DNA of 64,000 nt from Roseococcus thiosulfatophilus (GTDB lineage Bacteria > Pseudomonadota > Alphaproteobacteria > Acetobacterales > Acetobacteraceae). This document shows positions 30,300-39,852 of the stretch, in pieces. Below the pieces are notes generated by a model. That model did not search any database. It saw only the letters and a program-made list of their open reading frames with translations, and had not been told where the DNA came from. The position numbers were made by a program, and so were the translations under genes. The stretch is from positions 1 to 64,000 of the forward strand of contig NZ_JAFFQY010000044.1 of assembly GCF_017311575.1 (NCBI RefSeq), read 5' to 3'. The first letter of the stretch is position 1, and every line of letters starts with the position of its first letter.

Positions 30300-31978
30300 G
30301 CCGCCCCCCGCAGCAGGCTCTCGGCCGCCGCGCGCGCGGCCTCCGTAACGGTCTCGCCCGCCAGCATGCGGGCGATTTCCTCGCGGCGTTCCTCGGGCGC
30401 GAGGGGGGTGACGCGCGTCTCCGCCCGCCCGCCGGCGACGGATTTCGCCACCTGCAGATGGCGCGTCCCGCGCGCCGCCACCTGGGGCGAATGCGTCACC
30501 ACCAGCACCTGCAGCCGTTCCGCGACACGTTGGAGCCGTTCGCCCACCGCCGCGGCCGTGGCGCCGCCGATGCCCGCATCCACCTCGTCAAAGACCAGCG
30601 TCGGCACGGGCGAACCCCGCGCCAGCACCACCTTCAGCGCCAGCATCAGCCGCGACAATTCCCCGCCCGAGGCGATCTTCACCAGCGCCCCCGGCGTCTG
30701 CCCCGGATTGGTCGCGACCAGCAGCGTGACCCGGTCGGCGCCATCGGCGCCCCAGGCGCTTTCCTCGCGCGGGGCGACTTCCACCACCACCCGCGCGCGG
30801 TCGAGCTTCAAGGGCGGCAATTCCTGCGCCAGTGCCGCCTCCAGCGCCGCCGCCGCCTCGCGCCGCAGCGCGGTGAGCGCGGTGGCCGCCGCCACATAGG
30901 TCTCGCGCGCGGCCCGCGCGGCGAGGTTCAGCGCGCTGACACGATCCGTCCCGGCATCGAGCGCCGCGAGCCGCCCGCGCAGCGTCTCCAGCAGCGCCGG
31001 CAATTCCACCACCGGCACGCCATGTTTCCGCGCGGCCGCGCGCAGCGCATAGAGCCGGTCATCCAGCGCCTCCAGCCTTCGCGGGTCGGGCAGGGCGTCC
31101 TGGGCCAGGCGTTCCAGCAGCTGCTCGGCCTCCGCCACCGCGTCCTGCGCCAGGCCGAGGGCGGCCAGCACCGCCTCCTGCCCCTCGCCCACCGCGCCGG
31201 GCGGCAGGCGTTCCAGGGCACGGGCGGCGTTGCGGAGCGCGGCGGCCGGGTTGGACCCGCGCCGGTCGCGCGGCTGGAGTTCGGCCAGCGCGCCGGCCAG
31301 CGCCTCGGTGCGGCGCTCGGCCGCCTGGAGGTGCTGGCGTTCCTGGGCGAGCGTCTCCTCCTCGCCCTCTTCCGGGGCGAGCTTCGCCAATTCCTCGACG
31401 GCGTGGCGCAGCCATTCCTCGTCGCGCAGGGCGGCGGCCACGGCCTCCTCCGCCTCGCGCAGCGCGGCCTCCGCCGCACGCCAGGCGCGGAAGGCGGTGG
31501 CGGCCTCCCCGCGCGGCGCGTCCAGGCCGCCAAAGGCATCGAGCAGCGCGCCATGGGTGGCGGGGTCGGCCAGCCCCACCTGGTCATGCTGGCCTTGCAC
31601 TTCCACCAGCGTGGCGGCGAGGCGCTTCAGCGCGGCGACGCCCACCGGATGGTCGTTCACGAAGGCGCGGGAGCGTCCATCGGCCTGCACCACGCGGCGC
31701 AGCACCAGCGCGTCCTCCGCCTCCAGGCCGAGTTCGGCCAGCAGCGCATGGGCGGGGTGGCCGGCGGGCGGCGTGAAGACGGCGGCGACGCTGGCCTGGG
31801 CCTGCCCCGCGCGCACCAGCCCCGCCTCGGCGCGTTGGCCCAGGGCAAGGCCCAGGCTGTCCAGCAGGATGGACTTGCCCGCGCCCGTCTCGCCGGTCAG
31901 CACCGAGAGGCCGGGGCCGAAGGAGAGGTCCAGCCGCTCGATCAGCACCACGTCGCGGATGGCGAGCGAGGCGAGCAT
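30296..31978 (-). CDS. recN: DNA repair protein RecN
   Basis: The 560-residue SMC-like ATPase acts in double-strand-break repair. The Walker A GETGAGKS lies at 29-36, long Ala/Glu/Arg-rich coiled-coil arms span about 155-370, the signature is KIASGGELSRLMLALK, and Walker B is VLVFDEVDAGIGG. VVTHSPQVAARG follows as the switch region. It begins 6 nt after bamD. Confidence 0.95.
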
Positions 31979-31984
31979 GATAGT

Positions 31985-32836
31985 CTAGAAGATGTTGCCC
32001 CAGGCCCGCCGCAGCAGCCCCGGCCGCGCGGCGTCCGACGGCGCGGCCCCCGGCGTCAGCAGCGCGTAGCTGTCCTGGTACCAGGGGCTGCCCGGGAAGT
32101 TGTAGCCCAGCACGGAGGCGGTGCGTGCCGCCTCCTCGCGCAGGCCGAGCGAGAGGTAGATCTCGGTCAGCCGGTGCAGCGCCTCGGGCACGTGGTTGGT
32201 GGTCTGGTATTGCTCCACCACGCGGCGGTAGCGGCCGATGGCGGCGTTGAGCAGGCGCTGGCGCTGGTAGAAGCGGCCGATGTTCATCTCGCGCCCCGCC
32301 AGGTGGTCGCGCGCCAGGTCCATCTTGAGGCGGGCGTCGCGCGCATAGGCGGTGTCGGGGAAGCGGTTCACCACATCCTGCAGGGCCGCCATGGCGAGTT
32401 CGGTCGCGCGCTGGTCGCGCTGCGCGTCGTTGATCTGCTCATAGAGCGAGAGCGCGCGCAGGTAGTGCGCGTAGGCGATGTCGCGGTGCGCCGGGTGCAG
32501 CTGGATGAAGCGGTCCAGCGTGCCGATGGCCTCGGTGTAGCGGTTGCGCATGTAGTCGGCATAGGCCGACATCAGCTTCGCGTTGGTGGCCCAGGTGGAG
32601 AAGGGATGCTCCCGCTCCAGCGTGTCGAAGATCTGGCCGGCCTGGGCGTAGCGCTGCTCCTGCAGGGCCTGGATGCCGGCGGCGTAGAGCGCCTCGGGCG
32701 AGCGGTCCTGCAGGGCGGCGGTGGGGCTGTTGTCGAACAGGGAGCCCATGCGCCCGTCCCAGCCCGTGACGCTGCCGCAGGCCGCGAGGGGCAAGAGGCT
32801 GCACAGGAGGGCGAGGCGGGGAAGGGTCTGTCGCAT
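31985..32836 (-). CDS. bamD: Outer membrane assembly lipoprotein BamD
   Basis: The 283-residue lipoprotein of the BAM complex folds beta-barrel proteins into the outer membrane. Its signal peptide ends in lipobox LAAC with the acylated Cys20. Tetratricopeptide-like repeats follow, beginning with SPEALYAAGIQALQEQRYAQAGQIFDTLE (in parts, residues 48-76). Position between lpxC and recN is typical for alphaproteobacteria. Confidence 0.94.
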   Translation of the reverse strand: MRQTLPRLALLCSLLPLAACGSVTGWDGRMGSLFDNSPTAALQDRSPEALYAAGIQALQEQRYAQAGQIFDTLEREHPFSTWATNAKLMSAYADYMRNRYTEAIGTLDRFIQLHPAHRDIAYAHYLRALSLYEQINDAQRDQRATELAMAALQDVVNRFPDTAYARDARLKMDLARDHLAGREMNIGRFYQRQRLLNAAIGRYRRVVEQYQTTNHVPEALHRLTEIYLSLGLREEAARTASVLGYNFPGSPWYQDSYALLTPGAAPSDAARPGLLRRAWGNIF

Positions 32837-32914
32837 GTGGGGCGTTCTACTCCGGATGGCGGGCTTATACCACGCGCCCGCCGAACGCCGGCAAGGGGGG
32901 CCAGAAGCGGGAAG

Positions 32915-33856
32915 TCAGGCCGCGGTGGCGGCGAGCAGGGCGGGGGCCTCCACCGCCTCCAGCGCATGGCCGGTGACGAGGCGCGTGGCGGCCGGGTCCG
33001 CCAGCAGGGCGCGCACCAGGCGGTTGTTCAGCGCATGGCCCGAGCGCGCGCCGCGGAAGCGCCCCGCGATGGGGTGCCCGGCCAGCGCCAGGTCCCCCAC
33101 CACGTCCAGCAGCTTGTGGCGCACGAATTCATCCGGCCGGCGCAGCCCGCCCGGATTTACCACCAGCGGCCCGTCCACCACCACCGCATTGGCCAAGCTG
33201 CCGCCGCGCGCGAGGCCCGCCGCGCGCAGCCGCGCCACATCCTCGGCCAGGGTGAAGGTGCGGGCATTGGCCAGTTCCGCGCGGAAGCTCGCGGTCGAGA
33301 CGCGCAGGCCGAGCGACTGGGTGCCGATGGCGGTGCCGGGGAAGGCGATTTCCAGCTCGGCGTCGAAGGCGAAGTCATCGAGGGGCGACAGTTCCGCCCA
33401 GGCGCCCGTCTCATCCTCGACGCGCACGGTCTTGAGCACCTGGAGCGACTGGCGCTGGCCATATTGCTCCGCCGCGCCGGCGCAGTTGATGAGGAAGATG
33501 AAGGGCTCGGCCGAACCGTCGAGGATGGGCACCTCCGGCCCGTCCACCTCGACCAGCGCGTCATCGATGCCGGCGGCGGCGAGGGCGGCCATCACATGCT
33601 CGATGGTGCCCACGCGCGCCTGGGGCTCGCCGGGCAGGCCGATGGCGGTGCAGAGCCGCGTGTCCACCACATGGTCGGCGCGGGCGGGGATGGTGAGGCC
33701 GAGATCGGTGCGGCGGAAGCTGATGCCGGCGCCGCTGGGGGCGGGCAGGAGGGAGAGCGTCAGCGTCAACCCGCTGTGGAGGCCCACGCCGCGGCAGGAA
33801 ATCCCCTGCGCGAGGCGACGGCGCCGACCACCCGGAAGCTGCGCGAATCCATCCAT
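32915..33856 (-). CDS. lpxC: UDP-3-O-acyl-N-acetylglucosamine deacetylase
   Basis: The 313-residue zinc amidase catalyses the committed step of lipid A synthesis. Zinc ligands are His87 (GTIEHVMAAL), His247 and Asp251 (FVRHKLLDVVGD), and the catalytic His274 lies in SGHALNNRL. The frame stays open far upstream, but the start MDGFAQLPGG at 33856 gives a normal N-terminus with LAQGISCRGVGLHSG in place. There is no strong ribosome binding site. A terminator-like hairpin sits about 50 nt upstream. Confidence 0.94.
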   Translation of the reverse strand: MDGFAQLPGGRRRRLAQGISCRGVGLHSGLTLTLSLLPAPSGAGISFRRTDLGLTIPARADHVVDTRLCTAIGLPGEPQARVGTIEHVMAALAAAGIDDALVEVDGPEVPILDGSAEPFIFLINCAGAAEQYGQRQSLQVLKTVRVEDETGAWAELSPLDDFAFDAELEIAFPGTAIGTQSLGLRVSTASFRAELANARTFTLAEDVARLRAAGLARGGSLANAVVVDGPLVVNPGGLRRPDEFVRHKLLDVVGDLALAGHPIAGRFRGARSGHALNNRLVRALLADPAATRLVTGHALEAVEAPALLAATAA

Positions 33857-34208
33857 GCTGAGCAAAATCCCCGAAGTTGGGCCAAACCGCCCGTGACACA
33901 AAAGCCCGCGCATGGCGCGGCGTTCCGGATGACGGTCCTCCCCTGAACCGCGCCCCCGCCCGGAGGGGGAGGCACCGGACCTTGCCCAGTCCTTGCGGCC
34001 ACAATCGGGCCGCCGGCAAGGTTTCGAGAGCCTGCATGCCAGGGCTGGGCCGCGCAGGCCAGTCAAGCGTTGTTTCCCGATGTTTCCCGCTAAAACCCTG
34101 AAAGAGCGCGCCATTTTATTGCCGCATTTGCGGGGGTCAGGCCATCCTGCCCGCGCTCCGCGGCGCGGCCGCGAGGCCGGCCCCAGGCCCTCTTCCTGGC
34201 CCGACATG
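33857..34208. other. 352-nt gap between the ftsZ terminator and lpxC
   Basis: No recognised gene lies here. A minus-strand frame is open through to lpxC, but its Arg/Gly-rich translation looks like non-coding GC-rich sequence. A TTGACT element occurs at 34066-34061 without a convincing -10. The region must hold the lpxC promoter because ftsZ ends in a terminator. A hairpin followed by UUUU is near its lpxC-proximal end. Confidence 0.6.
33900..33920 (-). terminator. Terminator-like hairpin in the lpxC leader
   Basis: On the minus strand CCGCGC, loop CAT, GCGCGG is followed by GCTTTTGTG. The stem is only 6 bp and the U-run short. It lies about 44 nt before the lpxC start, so it would act as an attenuator or end a short upstream transcript. 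Confidence 0.4.
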
Positions 34209-34237
34209 AAAAACCCCGCGGCCTTTCAGCCACGGGG
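34209..34237 (-). terminator. Intrinsic terminator of ftsZ (end of dcw operon)
   Basis: Minus-strand RNA forms CCCCGUGGC, loop UGAAAG, GCCGCGGGG (nine pairs with one U-G wobble) followed directly by UUUUU. It lies 25 nt past the ftsZ stop. A second hairpin CGGCAC/GTGCCG (34243-34260) lies between the stop and this stem. Confidence 0.87.
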
Positions 34238-34262
34238 CCCATCGGCACAAAGCCGTGCCGGA

Positions 34263-35765
34263 TCAGTTGCTCATGCGGCGCAGGAAGGTCGGGATGTCGA
34301 GGTTCTTCTCATCCGGGCCCGTGGGCGAGGCCGCCTGGGGCGCGGCACGCTGCGGCGCCGGCTGGGGCAGGCCCAGGCCCGGCTCGGCGCGGCGCGGCGC
34401 GGGGGCTTCGGGCGCGCGCGGCTGGCGAATCGCGCCCGTCGCGTTGCGGAACAGGCTGCGCCAGCCGGATTCACCGCCATGCTGCGGCGCCGGGCCTTCC
34501 ATCTGCGCGGGCGCCGCCATCACGGGCGGGGCCACCTGCGGGGCAGGGGTCGGCACGGGCTGCGGGGCCGGCATGTCCTCTTCCTGCGCCGCGGGAACGG
34601 GTGTCACGGCCACGGCCGGCGCGGCGGCCTGGCGCAGCAGGCCGGCCCCCGTGGCCTGCACCGGCCGGCGGGCGGGCTGCGGCGGGACGGGGGCGCCGAA
34701 CGGCCCCTGGGCCGCGCGCGGCGCCGGCGCCTCGACCGGCGCGGGGGCAGGGGTGACGACCGCGAGGCGCGGCGCGCCCGTGGAAGCGGCACTGGCCACG
34801 TCAATGCCCGTGGCGACGACGGAGACGCGCACACGCCCGTTCATCGTCTCGTCAATCGAGGAGCCGAAGATGATGTTCGCATCCTCGTCCACCTCGCGGC
34901 GGATGCGCGTCGCGGCCTCGTCCACCTCGAACAGCGTCATGTCGAGGCCGCCCGTGATGTTGATCAGCACGCCGCGCGCGCCGCGCATGGAGGTGTCCTC
35001 CAGCAGCGGGTTGCTGATGGCGGCCTCGGCGGCCTTCACCGCGCGGTCCTCGCCCTCGGCCTCGCCCGTGCCCATCATCGCCTTGCCCATTTCGGCCATG
35101 ACGGTGCGGATGTCCGCGAAGTCGAGGTTCACGAGGCCGGGGGCGACCATCAGGTCGGTGACGCCGCGCACGCCCATGTAGAGGACGTTGTCCGCCATGC
35201 GGAAGGCGTCCTGGAACGTCGTGCGCTCATTGGCCAGCCTGAACAGGTTCTGGTTGGGCACCACGATCAGCGTGTCCACGAATTGCTGCAGCTCGTCGAG
35301 GCCCTGGTCGGCGGCGCGCTTGCGCTTCGGCCCTTCGAAGTCGAAGGGGCGCGTGACAACGCCTACCGTCAGGATGCCACGCTCACGCGCCATGCGCGCC
35401 ACGACGGGCGCGGCACCCGTGCCCGTGCCGCCGCCCATGCCGGCGGTGACGAAGACCATGTGGCAGCCCTCGAGGTGGCGCGCCAGCTCGTCCATCGCCT
35501 CCTCGGCGGCGGCGCGGCCGATCTCGGGCTTCGCCCCCGCGCCCAGCCCCTGCGTGAGGTGCGGGCCAAGCTGCACGCGGCGCTCCGCGCGGCTGTTCAC
35601 GAGCGACTGCGCGTCGGTGTTGGCGACGATGAAATCAACCCCCTCGAGGCCCAGGTTGATCATGTTGTTCACGGCATTGGTGCCGCCGCCGCCGATGCCG
35701 ATCACGGCGATCCGGGGCGAGAAATCGGTGTGCTGCGTCACTGGCAGAGTCAGGTTCAACGTCAT
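34263..35765 (-). CDS. ftsZ: Cell division protein FtsZ
   Basis: The 500-residue tubulin-like GTPase forms the Z ring. GTP-binding signature GGGTGTG is at 111-117, with [13 protein letters not shown] near 23-35 and the T7-loop region [11 protein letters not shown]. After the globular domain (about 1-320) comes a long Pro/Ala-rich linker of about 165 residues and the conserved C-terminal peptide [11 protein letters not shown], which binds FtsA and other partners. GGAGGAG upstream of ATG 35765 fixes the start. Separated from ftsA by 112 nt with two inverted repeats. Confidence 0.97.
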   Translation of the reverse strand: MTLNLTLPVTQHTDFSPRIAVIGIGGGGTNAVNNMINLGLEGVDFIVANTDAQSLVNSRAERRVQLGPHLTQGLGAGAKPEIGRAAAEEAMDELARHLEGCHMVFVTAGMGGGTGTGAAPVVARMARERGILTVGVVTRPFDFEGPKRKRAADQGLDELQQFVDTLIVVPNQNLFRLANERTTFQDAFRMADNVLYMGVRGVTDLMVAPGLVNLDFADIRTVMAEMGKAMMGTGEAEGEDRAVKAAEAAISNPLLEDTSMRGARGVLINITGGLDMTLFEVDEAATRIRREVDEDANIIFGSSIDETMNGRVRVSVVATGIDVASAASTGAPRLAVVTPAPAPVEAPAPRAAQGPFGAPVPPQPARRPVQATGAGLLRQAAAPAVAVTPVPAAQEEDMPAPQPVPTPAPQVAPPVMAAPAQMEGPAPQHGGESGWRSLFRNATGAIRQPRAPEAPAPRRAEPGLGLPQPAPQRAAPQAASPTGPDEKNLDIPTFLRRMSN

Positions 35766-35792
35766 GGCCTCGGATCTCCTCCCCTCGAGTCT

Positions 35793-35816
35793 AGACGCGT
35801 GCGGCGAGTCGCGTCT
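35793..35816 (-). promoter_or_regulatory. Stem-loop in the ftsA-ftsZ gap (first)
   Basis: AGACGCG (35793-35799) and its exact complement CGCGTCT (35810-35816) flank a 10-nt loop, about 28 nt upstream of the ftsZ start. It could shape the ftsZ leader or the ribosome binding region. Confidence 0.5.
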
Positions 35817-35851
35817 CCCCCTCCCGCCGCACTCATCCCCGTGTTCCACAT

Positions 35852-35870
35852 AATCCACAGGCCGTGGATT
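35852..35870. promoter_or_regulatory. Inverted repeat AATCCAC-AGGCC-GTGGATT downstream of ftsA
   Basis: A perfect 7-bp inverted repeat with a 5-nt centre lies 8 nt past the ftsA stop and about 90 nt before ftsZ. It may be a protein-binding site or an mRNA hairpin separating ftsA and ftsZ expression. No CtrA-type TTAA-N7-TTAA site occurs in this gap. Confidence 0.5.
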
Positions 35871-35877
35871 CGGTTTC

Positions 35878-37179
35878 TCACAATCTTTCGCGCAACCAGG
35901 CGAAAGCGCGCGCCACCACGCCCTTGGGCGCGGCCGGCCCGGGCGTGATGTCGAGCAGCGGGCGCCCCTCGCCCGCGGCCCAGGCCAGCAGCCCGATGCA
36001 GCTGGCAAAGGCCGGGCCCGCCGCCGTCTCCGGCAGCCCGCGCACGATTCGCGGCCGGCCGAGGCGCACGGTCACCGGCTTGCCCAGCACGCGGGCGGCC
36101 AGTTCGCGCACGCCAATGACCTGCGACGCACCGCCCGTCAGCACCACGCGCCGGCGCAATTCCATGGGCAGGCCCGAGGCTTCCAGCCGGTCGCGCAGCA
36201 GTTCGAAGGACTCTTCCAGCCGCGGGCGCATGATCTTCACGATCATCTCGCGCGGGATGCGCGCGATCTGGTCCTCCTCCTCGCCCACCATGGGCACGGG
36301 CAGAAGCTCGCCCCGGTCCTCGTCGGATTCGAGGACGCTGCCATGCATGGTCTTCAGCCGCTCGGCGTGGCTGATGGGCGTGGAGAGAACCCGTGCCAGG
36401 TCGTTGGTCACCTGCCAGCCTCCCACCGGAAGCTGCGCCGTGTGCAGCAACCGGCCTTCCGCGAAGCAGGCGAGGCTGGTGGTGCCGCCGCCCATGTCCA
36501 CGCAGATCGCACCCAGCTCGCGCTCGTCATCCACGAGCGTGGCGAGGCCGGCGGCGAAGGGCGAGGCGATCATCTCCTCCGCTTCCAGCTCGCAGCGGTG
36601 CAGCGTCTGGCCGAGGTTGAACAGCGCGTGGCTCGCCGCGTCCACCACATGCAGCCGCGCCTGGAGGCGCTCGCACACCATGGCGCGCGGGTCTTCCACG
36701 CCGCCCGTCTCGTCCACCATGAAGCCGGCGGGGAAGCAGTGCACCACCTCGCGCCCATCGGCATGGGTGCGGCGCACGCCCTCCTGCAGGATGGAGCGCA
36801 GATCGGCCTCGGTCACCGCCCGCCCGCCGATGGGCCAGTCAATGTGATGGATGCGCCCGCCCGGCTGCCCGCAGGAGAGGTTGACGATGACGCCCTGCAG
36901 CCGCGTGTCGGCCATCTGCTCGGCGCCGGCGACCGCGGCGCGGATGCTGCGCTCCGCCTCCTCCATGTCCACGACCGAGCCGGCCTTGATGCCGCGCGCC
37001 TTCTGCCAGCCGAAGCCCAGCGCGCGCGGCGTGCCGTCGCTCTCGATGCGGGCGATGATGCAGACGATCTTGGTGGTGCCGATGTCCAGTACGCCGAAGG
37101 CGCCGGCGCGGGCCCGGCCCAGGCGCAGGCCGCGCGCGGGCGGGGTGTCGGCGGCGGCGTGGCGAATGATCTCGTTCAT
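35878..37179 (-). CDS. ftsA: Cell division protein FtsA
   Basis: The 433-residue actin-like ATPase tethers FtsZ to the membrane. It shows [15 protein letters not shown] (phosphate 1 region), the inserted SHS2/1C domain, [12 protein letters not shown] (phosphate 2) and [13 protein letters not shown] (adenosine region). The C-terminal amphipathic helix [14 protein letters not shown] is the membrane-targeting segment. The start overlaps the ftsQ stop by 4 nt. Confidence 0.96.
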   Translation of the reverse strand: MNEIIRHAAADTPPARGLRLGRARAGAFGVLDIGTTKIVCIIARIESDGTPRALGFGWQKARGIKAGSVVDMEEAERSIRAAVAGAEQMADTRLQGVIVNLSCGQPGGRIHHIDWPIGGRAVTEADLRSILQEGVRRTHADGREVVHCFPAGFMVDETGGVEDPRAMVCERLQARLHVVDAASHALFNLGQTLHRCELEAEEMIASPFAAGLATLVDDERELGAICVDMGGGTTSLACFAEGRLLHTAQLPVGGWQVTNDLARVLSTPISHAERLKTMHGSVLESDEDRGELLPVPMVGEEEDQIARIPREMIVKIMRPRLEESFELLRDRLEASGLPMELRRRVVLTGGASQVIGVRELAARVLGKPVTVRLGRPRIVRGLPETAAGPAFASCIGLLAWAAGEGRPLLDITPGPAAPKGVVARAFAWLRERL

Positions 37180-38066
37180 CCACGTTGTCTCCGGGCTTGC
37201 GCGGGGGCGACGGGGGGTGTGGCGGGGGCCTCGGGCGGCAGGCGCACCACCAGGCGGTCGGGCAGGCGCATGTCCACCACCGCGAGCGGACGGTCGAGCA
37301 GCCGGTCCTGCGCGTGCAGTTGGGCGAGGCGCTCCACCGCCGCTTCCTCATGGCCTTCGGGCAGCAGCACGTCGGCGCCATTGTGCAGGCGCAGATTCCA
37401 GCGCCGTTCGGAGACGCGCACCGCGGCCTCCACCCGGTCCGCGATGGCGGGGTGCTGGCGCAGCACGTCCACGATGGAGGCGGCGGCGGTGTTGGCGCCC
37501 ACGCCCACCACGAAGGGCAGGGGGCCGAAGGCCTCGAAACGCTCGCTCGCCATCTCGTTGCCGCTGCGGTCAATGACGGAATAGCGCCCGTCCTGCTGCC
37601 AGATGGCGAAGGCCTGGCGTTCCTCCAGCCGCACCAGGATGGTGCCGGGCAGGCGGCGTTCCACATGCGCCCCGCGCACCCAGGCGATCTCCAGCAGGCG
37701 CGCGCGCGCGGCGTCGGGGTCGAAGTCCAGGATGGCATCGCCCGGCACGGTGCCGATGGCGGTCAGCAACGCCTCGCGCGGGGTGAATTCCCGCCCCTCG
37801 ACGCGGATTTCCTGCACGACCAGCCCATGGTCGCGCCCCAAATTCACCAGCGCCAGCGCCGCGTCCCGCGCGCGTGCCTCCGGGTCCAGCCGCGCCACCC
37901 CCCAGGCCACGCCCGCCAGCGCGCCCAGCCCCAGCAGGCCCATTCCCATGCCGCGCAGGATGCGCCGCTGCCGGCGGAACCAGAGCGCGGCGGCGGAAGG
38001 GCGGCGCGGCGGGGGTGCGGCGGCGCGCGACCGGACGGCGACCTTCTTGCGCGGCTCACGCGCCAT
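37176..38066 (-). CDS. ftsQ: Cell division protein FtsQ
   Basis: The 296-residue bitopic divisome protein has a basic cytoplasmic tail (1-35), one membrane helix (about 37-58), a periplasmic POTRA domain beginning near VQEIRVEGREFTPREALL, and the FtsQ beta domain. A Pro/Ala-rich tail closes it. It scaffolds FtsL and the septal synthase. Overlaps ddl by 11 nt and ftsA by 4 nt. Confidence 0.93.
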   Translation of the reverse strand: MAREPRKKVAVRSRAAAPPPRRPSAAALWFRRQRRILRGMGMGLLGLGALAGVAWGVARLDPEARARDAALALVNLGRDHGLVVQEIRVEGREFTPREALLTAIGTVPGDAILDFDPDAARARLLEIAWVRGAHVERRLPGTILVRLEERQAFAIWQQDGRYSVIDRSGNEMASERFEAFGPLPFVVGVGANTAAASIVDVLRQHPAIADRVEAAVRVSERRWNLRLHNGADVLLPEGHEEAAVERLAQLHAQDRLLDRPLAVVDMRLPDRLVVRLPPEAPATPPVAPAQARRQRG

Positions 38067-38979
38067 GCCGCGCCTCCCGCACCATCCAGGCGCAGAGCTC
38101 GGGGAAGGGGATGCCCTGGTGCGCCGCCTGTTCGGGCAGCAGCGAGGTGGGCGTCATGCCGGGCTGGGTGTTCACCTCCAGCAGCACGAGGCGCCCGGGC
38201 TCGCCCGCCGTATCGTCATAGCGGAAATCCGCGCGGGAGACGCCGCGGCAGCCCAGCGCCTGATGGGCGGCGAGCGCCACGCGCATGGCCTCGGCGGCGA
38301 TGTCGGCATGAATGGGCGCGGGCAGGAGGTGGCGGCTGCCGCCCTCCGCATACTTCGCTTCATAATCGTAGAAGGCGTGGCCGGTCGCGATCTCGGTCAC
38401 GCCCAGCGGCCGGTCGCCCATGATGGCCACCGTGATCTCGCGGCCGGGCACGTAACTCTCGGCCATGATGCGCGCGCCGAAGCGCCAGTTGCGCGCCACT
38501 TCCGCGCGGCGGTTGTCGCCCTCGCGCAGGATGGTGACGCCGACCGAACTGCCCTCATCCACCGGCTTCACCACATAGGGGCGGGGCAGGGGATCTTCCT
38601 GCTCCAACTCGTCCGGCGTCACGATGCGGTGCTGCGCCACGGGCAGCCCATGCGCCTGGAACACCGCCTTGGCCGCGCCCTTGTCCATGGCGACGGAAGA
38701 GGCGCGCACGCCCGAATGCGTGTAGGGCAAACCAAGCCAGTCCAGCACGCCCTGGATGCAGCCATCCTCGCCGAAGCGGCCATGCAGCGCGTTGAACACC
38801 GCATCGGGCCGCGTCGCGCGCAATGCCGCAATGAGCGCGCCGAGATCCTCTGTCACCTCGATGGGCAGCACGTTGAAGCCCGCCGCCTCAAGGGCGGGGA
38901 TCACCTGGCGGCCGGTGGCGAGGCTGACCTCGCGCTCGGCCGAGACGCCGCCATGGAGAACGGCCACCGTGGCGCTCAT
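38056..38979 (-). CDS. ddl: D-alanine--D-alanine ligase
   Basis: The 307-residue ATP-grasp enzyme makes D-Ala-D-Ala for the peptidoglycan stem. It shows HGGVSAEREVSLATG (N-terminal signature), ALHGRFGEDG, VVKPVDEGSSVGV and the C-terminal VLLEVNTQPGMTPTSLLPEQA. The metal-binding Asp and Asn are present. The start ATG overlaps the murB stop by 4 nt. DdlB-type position in the dcw cluster. Confidence 0.95.
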   Translation of the reverse strand: MSATVAVLHGGVSAEREVSLATGRQVIPALEAAGFNVLPIEVTEDLGALIAALRATRPDAVFNALHGRFGEDGCIQGVLDWLGLPYTHSGVRASSVAMDKGAAKAVFQAHGLPVAQHRIVTPDELEQEDPLPRPYVVKPVDEGSSVGVTILREGDNRRAEVARNWRFGARIMAESYVPGREITVAIMGDRPLGVTEIATGHAFYDYEAKYAEGGSRHLLPAPIHADIAAEAMRVALAAHQALGCRGVSRADFRYDDTAGEPGRLVLLEVNTQPGMTPTSLLPEQAAHQGIPFPELCAWMVREARHGA

Positions 38980-39848
38980 GTCGCTTCTCCAATGCGCTTG
39001 ATTTCCCATTCGAGGCTGACCCCCGAATGCGCCAGCACCCGCGCGCGCACCTCTTCGCCCAGCGCCTCGAGGTCCGCCGCCGTCGCGCCGCCGGTGTTGA
39101 GCAGGAAGTTGCAATGCTTCTCGCTGACCTGCGCCGCACCCAGCCGCATTCCCCGGCAACCGGCCGCGTCAATCAGGGCCCAGGCCTTGTGCCCCTCCGG
39201 GTTGCGGAAGGTGCTGCCGCCGGTGCGGGCGCGGACGGGCTGCGTCGCCTCGCGCGCCGCGCGGATTTCGGCCATGCGGGCCGCGATGGCCGCGGCATCG
39301 CCGGGTTCGGCGCGCAACCGCGCGCGCACCACCACGCCGCGCGCCGGCAGTTCCGCGTGCCGGTAGGCGAGGCGCAGCCCCGCCGCATCCAGCCGCAGCA
39401 TGCCCGCCGGCGTCGCGATCTCGGCCCAGTCCAGAACGTCCCGCATCTCGCGCCCATAGGCGCCGGCATTCATCGCCACCGCGCCGCCCAGGCTGCCCGG
39501 GATGCCGCAGAGGAATTCCAGCCCCGAAAGCCCCGCGGCCGCCGCATGCTCCGCGATGGTCGCGTCCAGCGCCGCCGCGCCGGCCACCACGCCATCGGCC
39601 TCGACCTGCACCGCGCCGAAACCCCGCGCCGGCAAGCGCAGCACCAGGCCACGAATGCCGCCATCGCGGATGATGAGGTTGGACGCCGCCCCCAGCACCG
39701 CCACCGGCCCCGCTTCCTCGGCCAGCAGCGCCAGCAGGTCCTCGGCATCGGCCGGGCGCGCCAGCCGCTCCGCCGGCCCGCCCACGCGGAACCAGGTGAA
39801 GGGGGCCAGCGGCGCGTCGAAGTCGAGCCGACCGCGCAGCTTGGGCAT
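38976..39848 (-). CDS. murB: UDP-N-acetylenolpyruvoylglucosamine reductase
   Basis: The 290-residue FAD enzyme reduces UDP-GlcNAc-enolpyruvate to UDP-MurNAc with NADPH. FAD-binding LGAASNLIIRDGGIRG, GIPGSLGGAVAMNAGAYG, the active-site Ser in GGSTFRNP and the C-terminal catalytic Glu in GVSLEWEIKRIG are visible. It is the shorter type I/IIa form. The start was set at MPKLRGRL, 4 nt after the murC stop. Confidence 0.94.
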   Translation of the reverse strand: MPKLRGRLDFDAPLAPFTWFRVGGPAERLARPADAEDLLALLAEEAGPVAVLGAASNLIIRDGGIRGLVLRLPARGFGAVQVEADGVVAGAAALDATIAEHAAAAGLSGLEFLCGIPGSLGGAVAMNAGAYGREMRDVLDWAEIATPAGMLRLDAAGLRLAYRHAELPARGVVVRARLRAEPGDAAAIAARMAEIRAAREATQPVRARTGGSTFRNPEGHKAWALIDAAGCRGMRLGAAQVSEKHCNFLLNTGGATAADLEALGEEVRARVLAHSGVSLEWEIKRIGEAT

Positions 39849-39852
39849 GGCG

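Noticed and set aside
30458-33946. Very long plus-strand open frame (over 1,100 codons) opposite recN, bamD and lpxC
   Set aside because: It is antisense to three conserved genes and its Arg/Gly/His-rich translation is the usual shadow of GC-rich coding DNA.
33857-34207. N-terminal extension of LpxC of about 117 residues
   Set aside because: The frame is open but Arg/Gly-rich without family similarity, and the internal ATG gives a normal LpxC N-terminus.
35845-35860. DnaA-box-like TAATCCACA and TGTTCCACA near ftsZ
   Set aside because: Both carry mismatches to TTATCCACA, there is no cluster, no AT-rich unwinding element and no dnaA or origin-linked gene; they are better explained by the inverted repeat.
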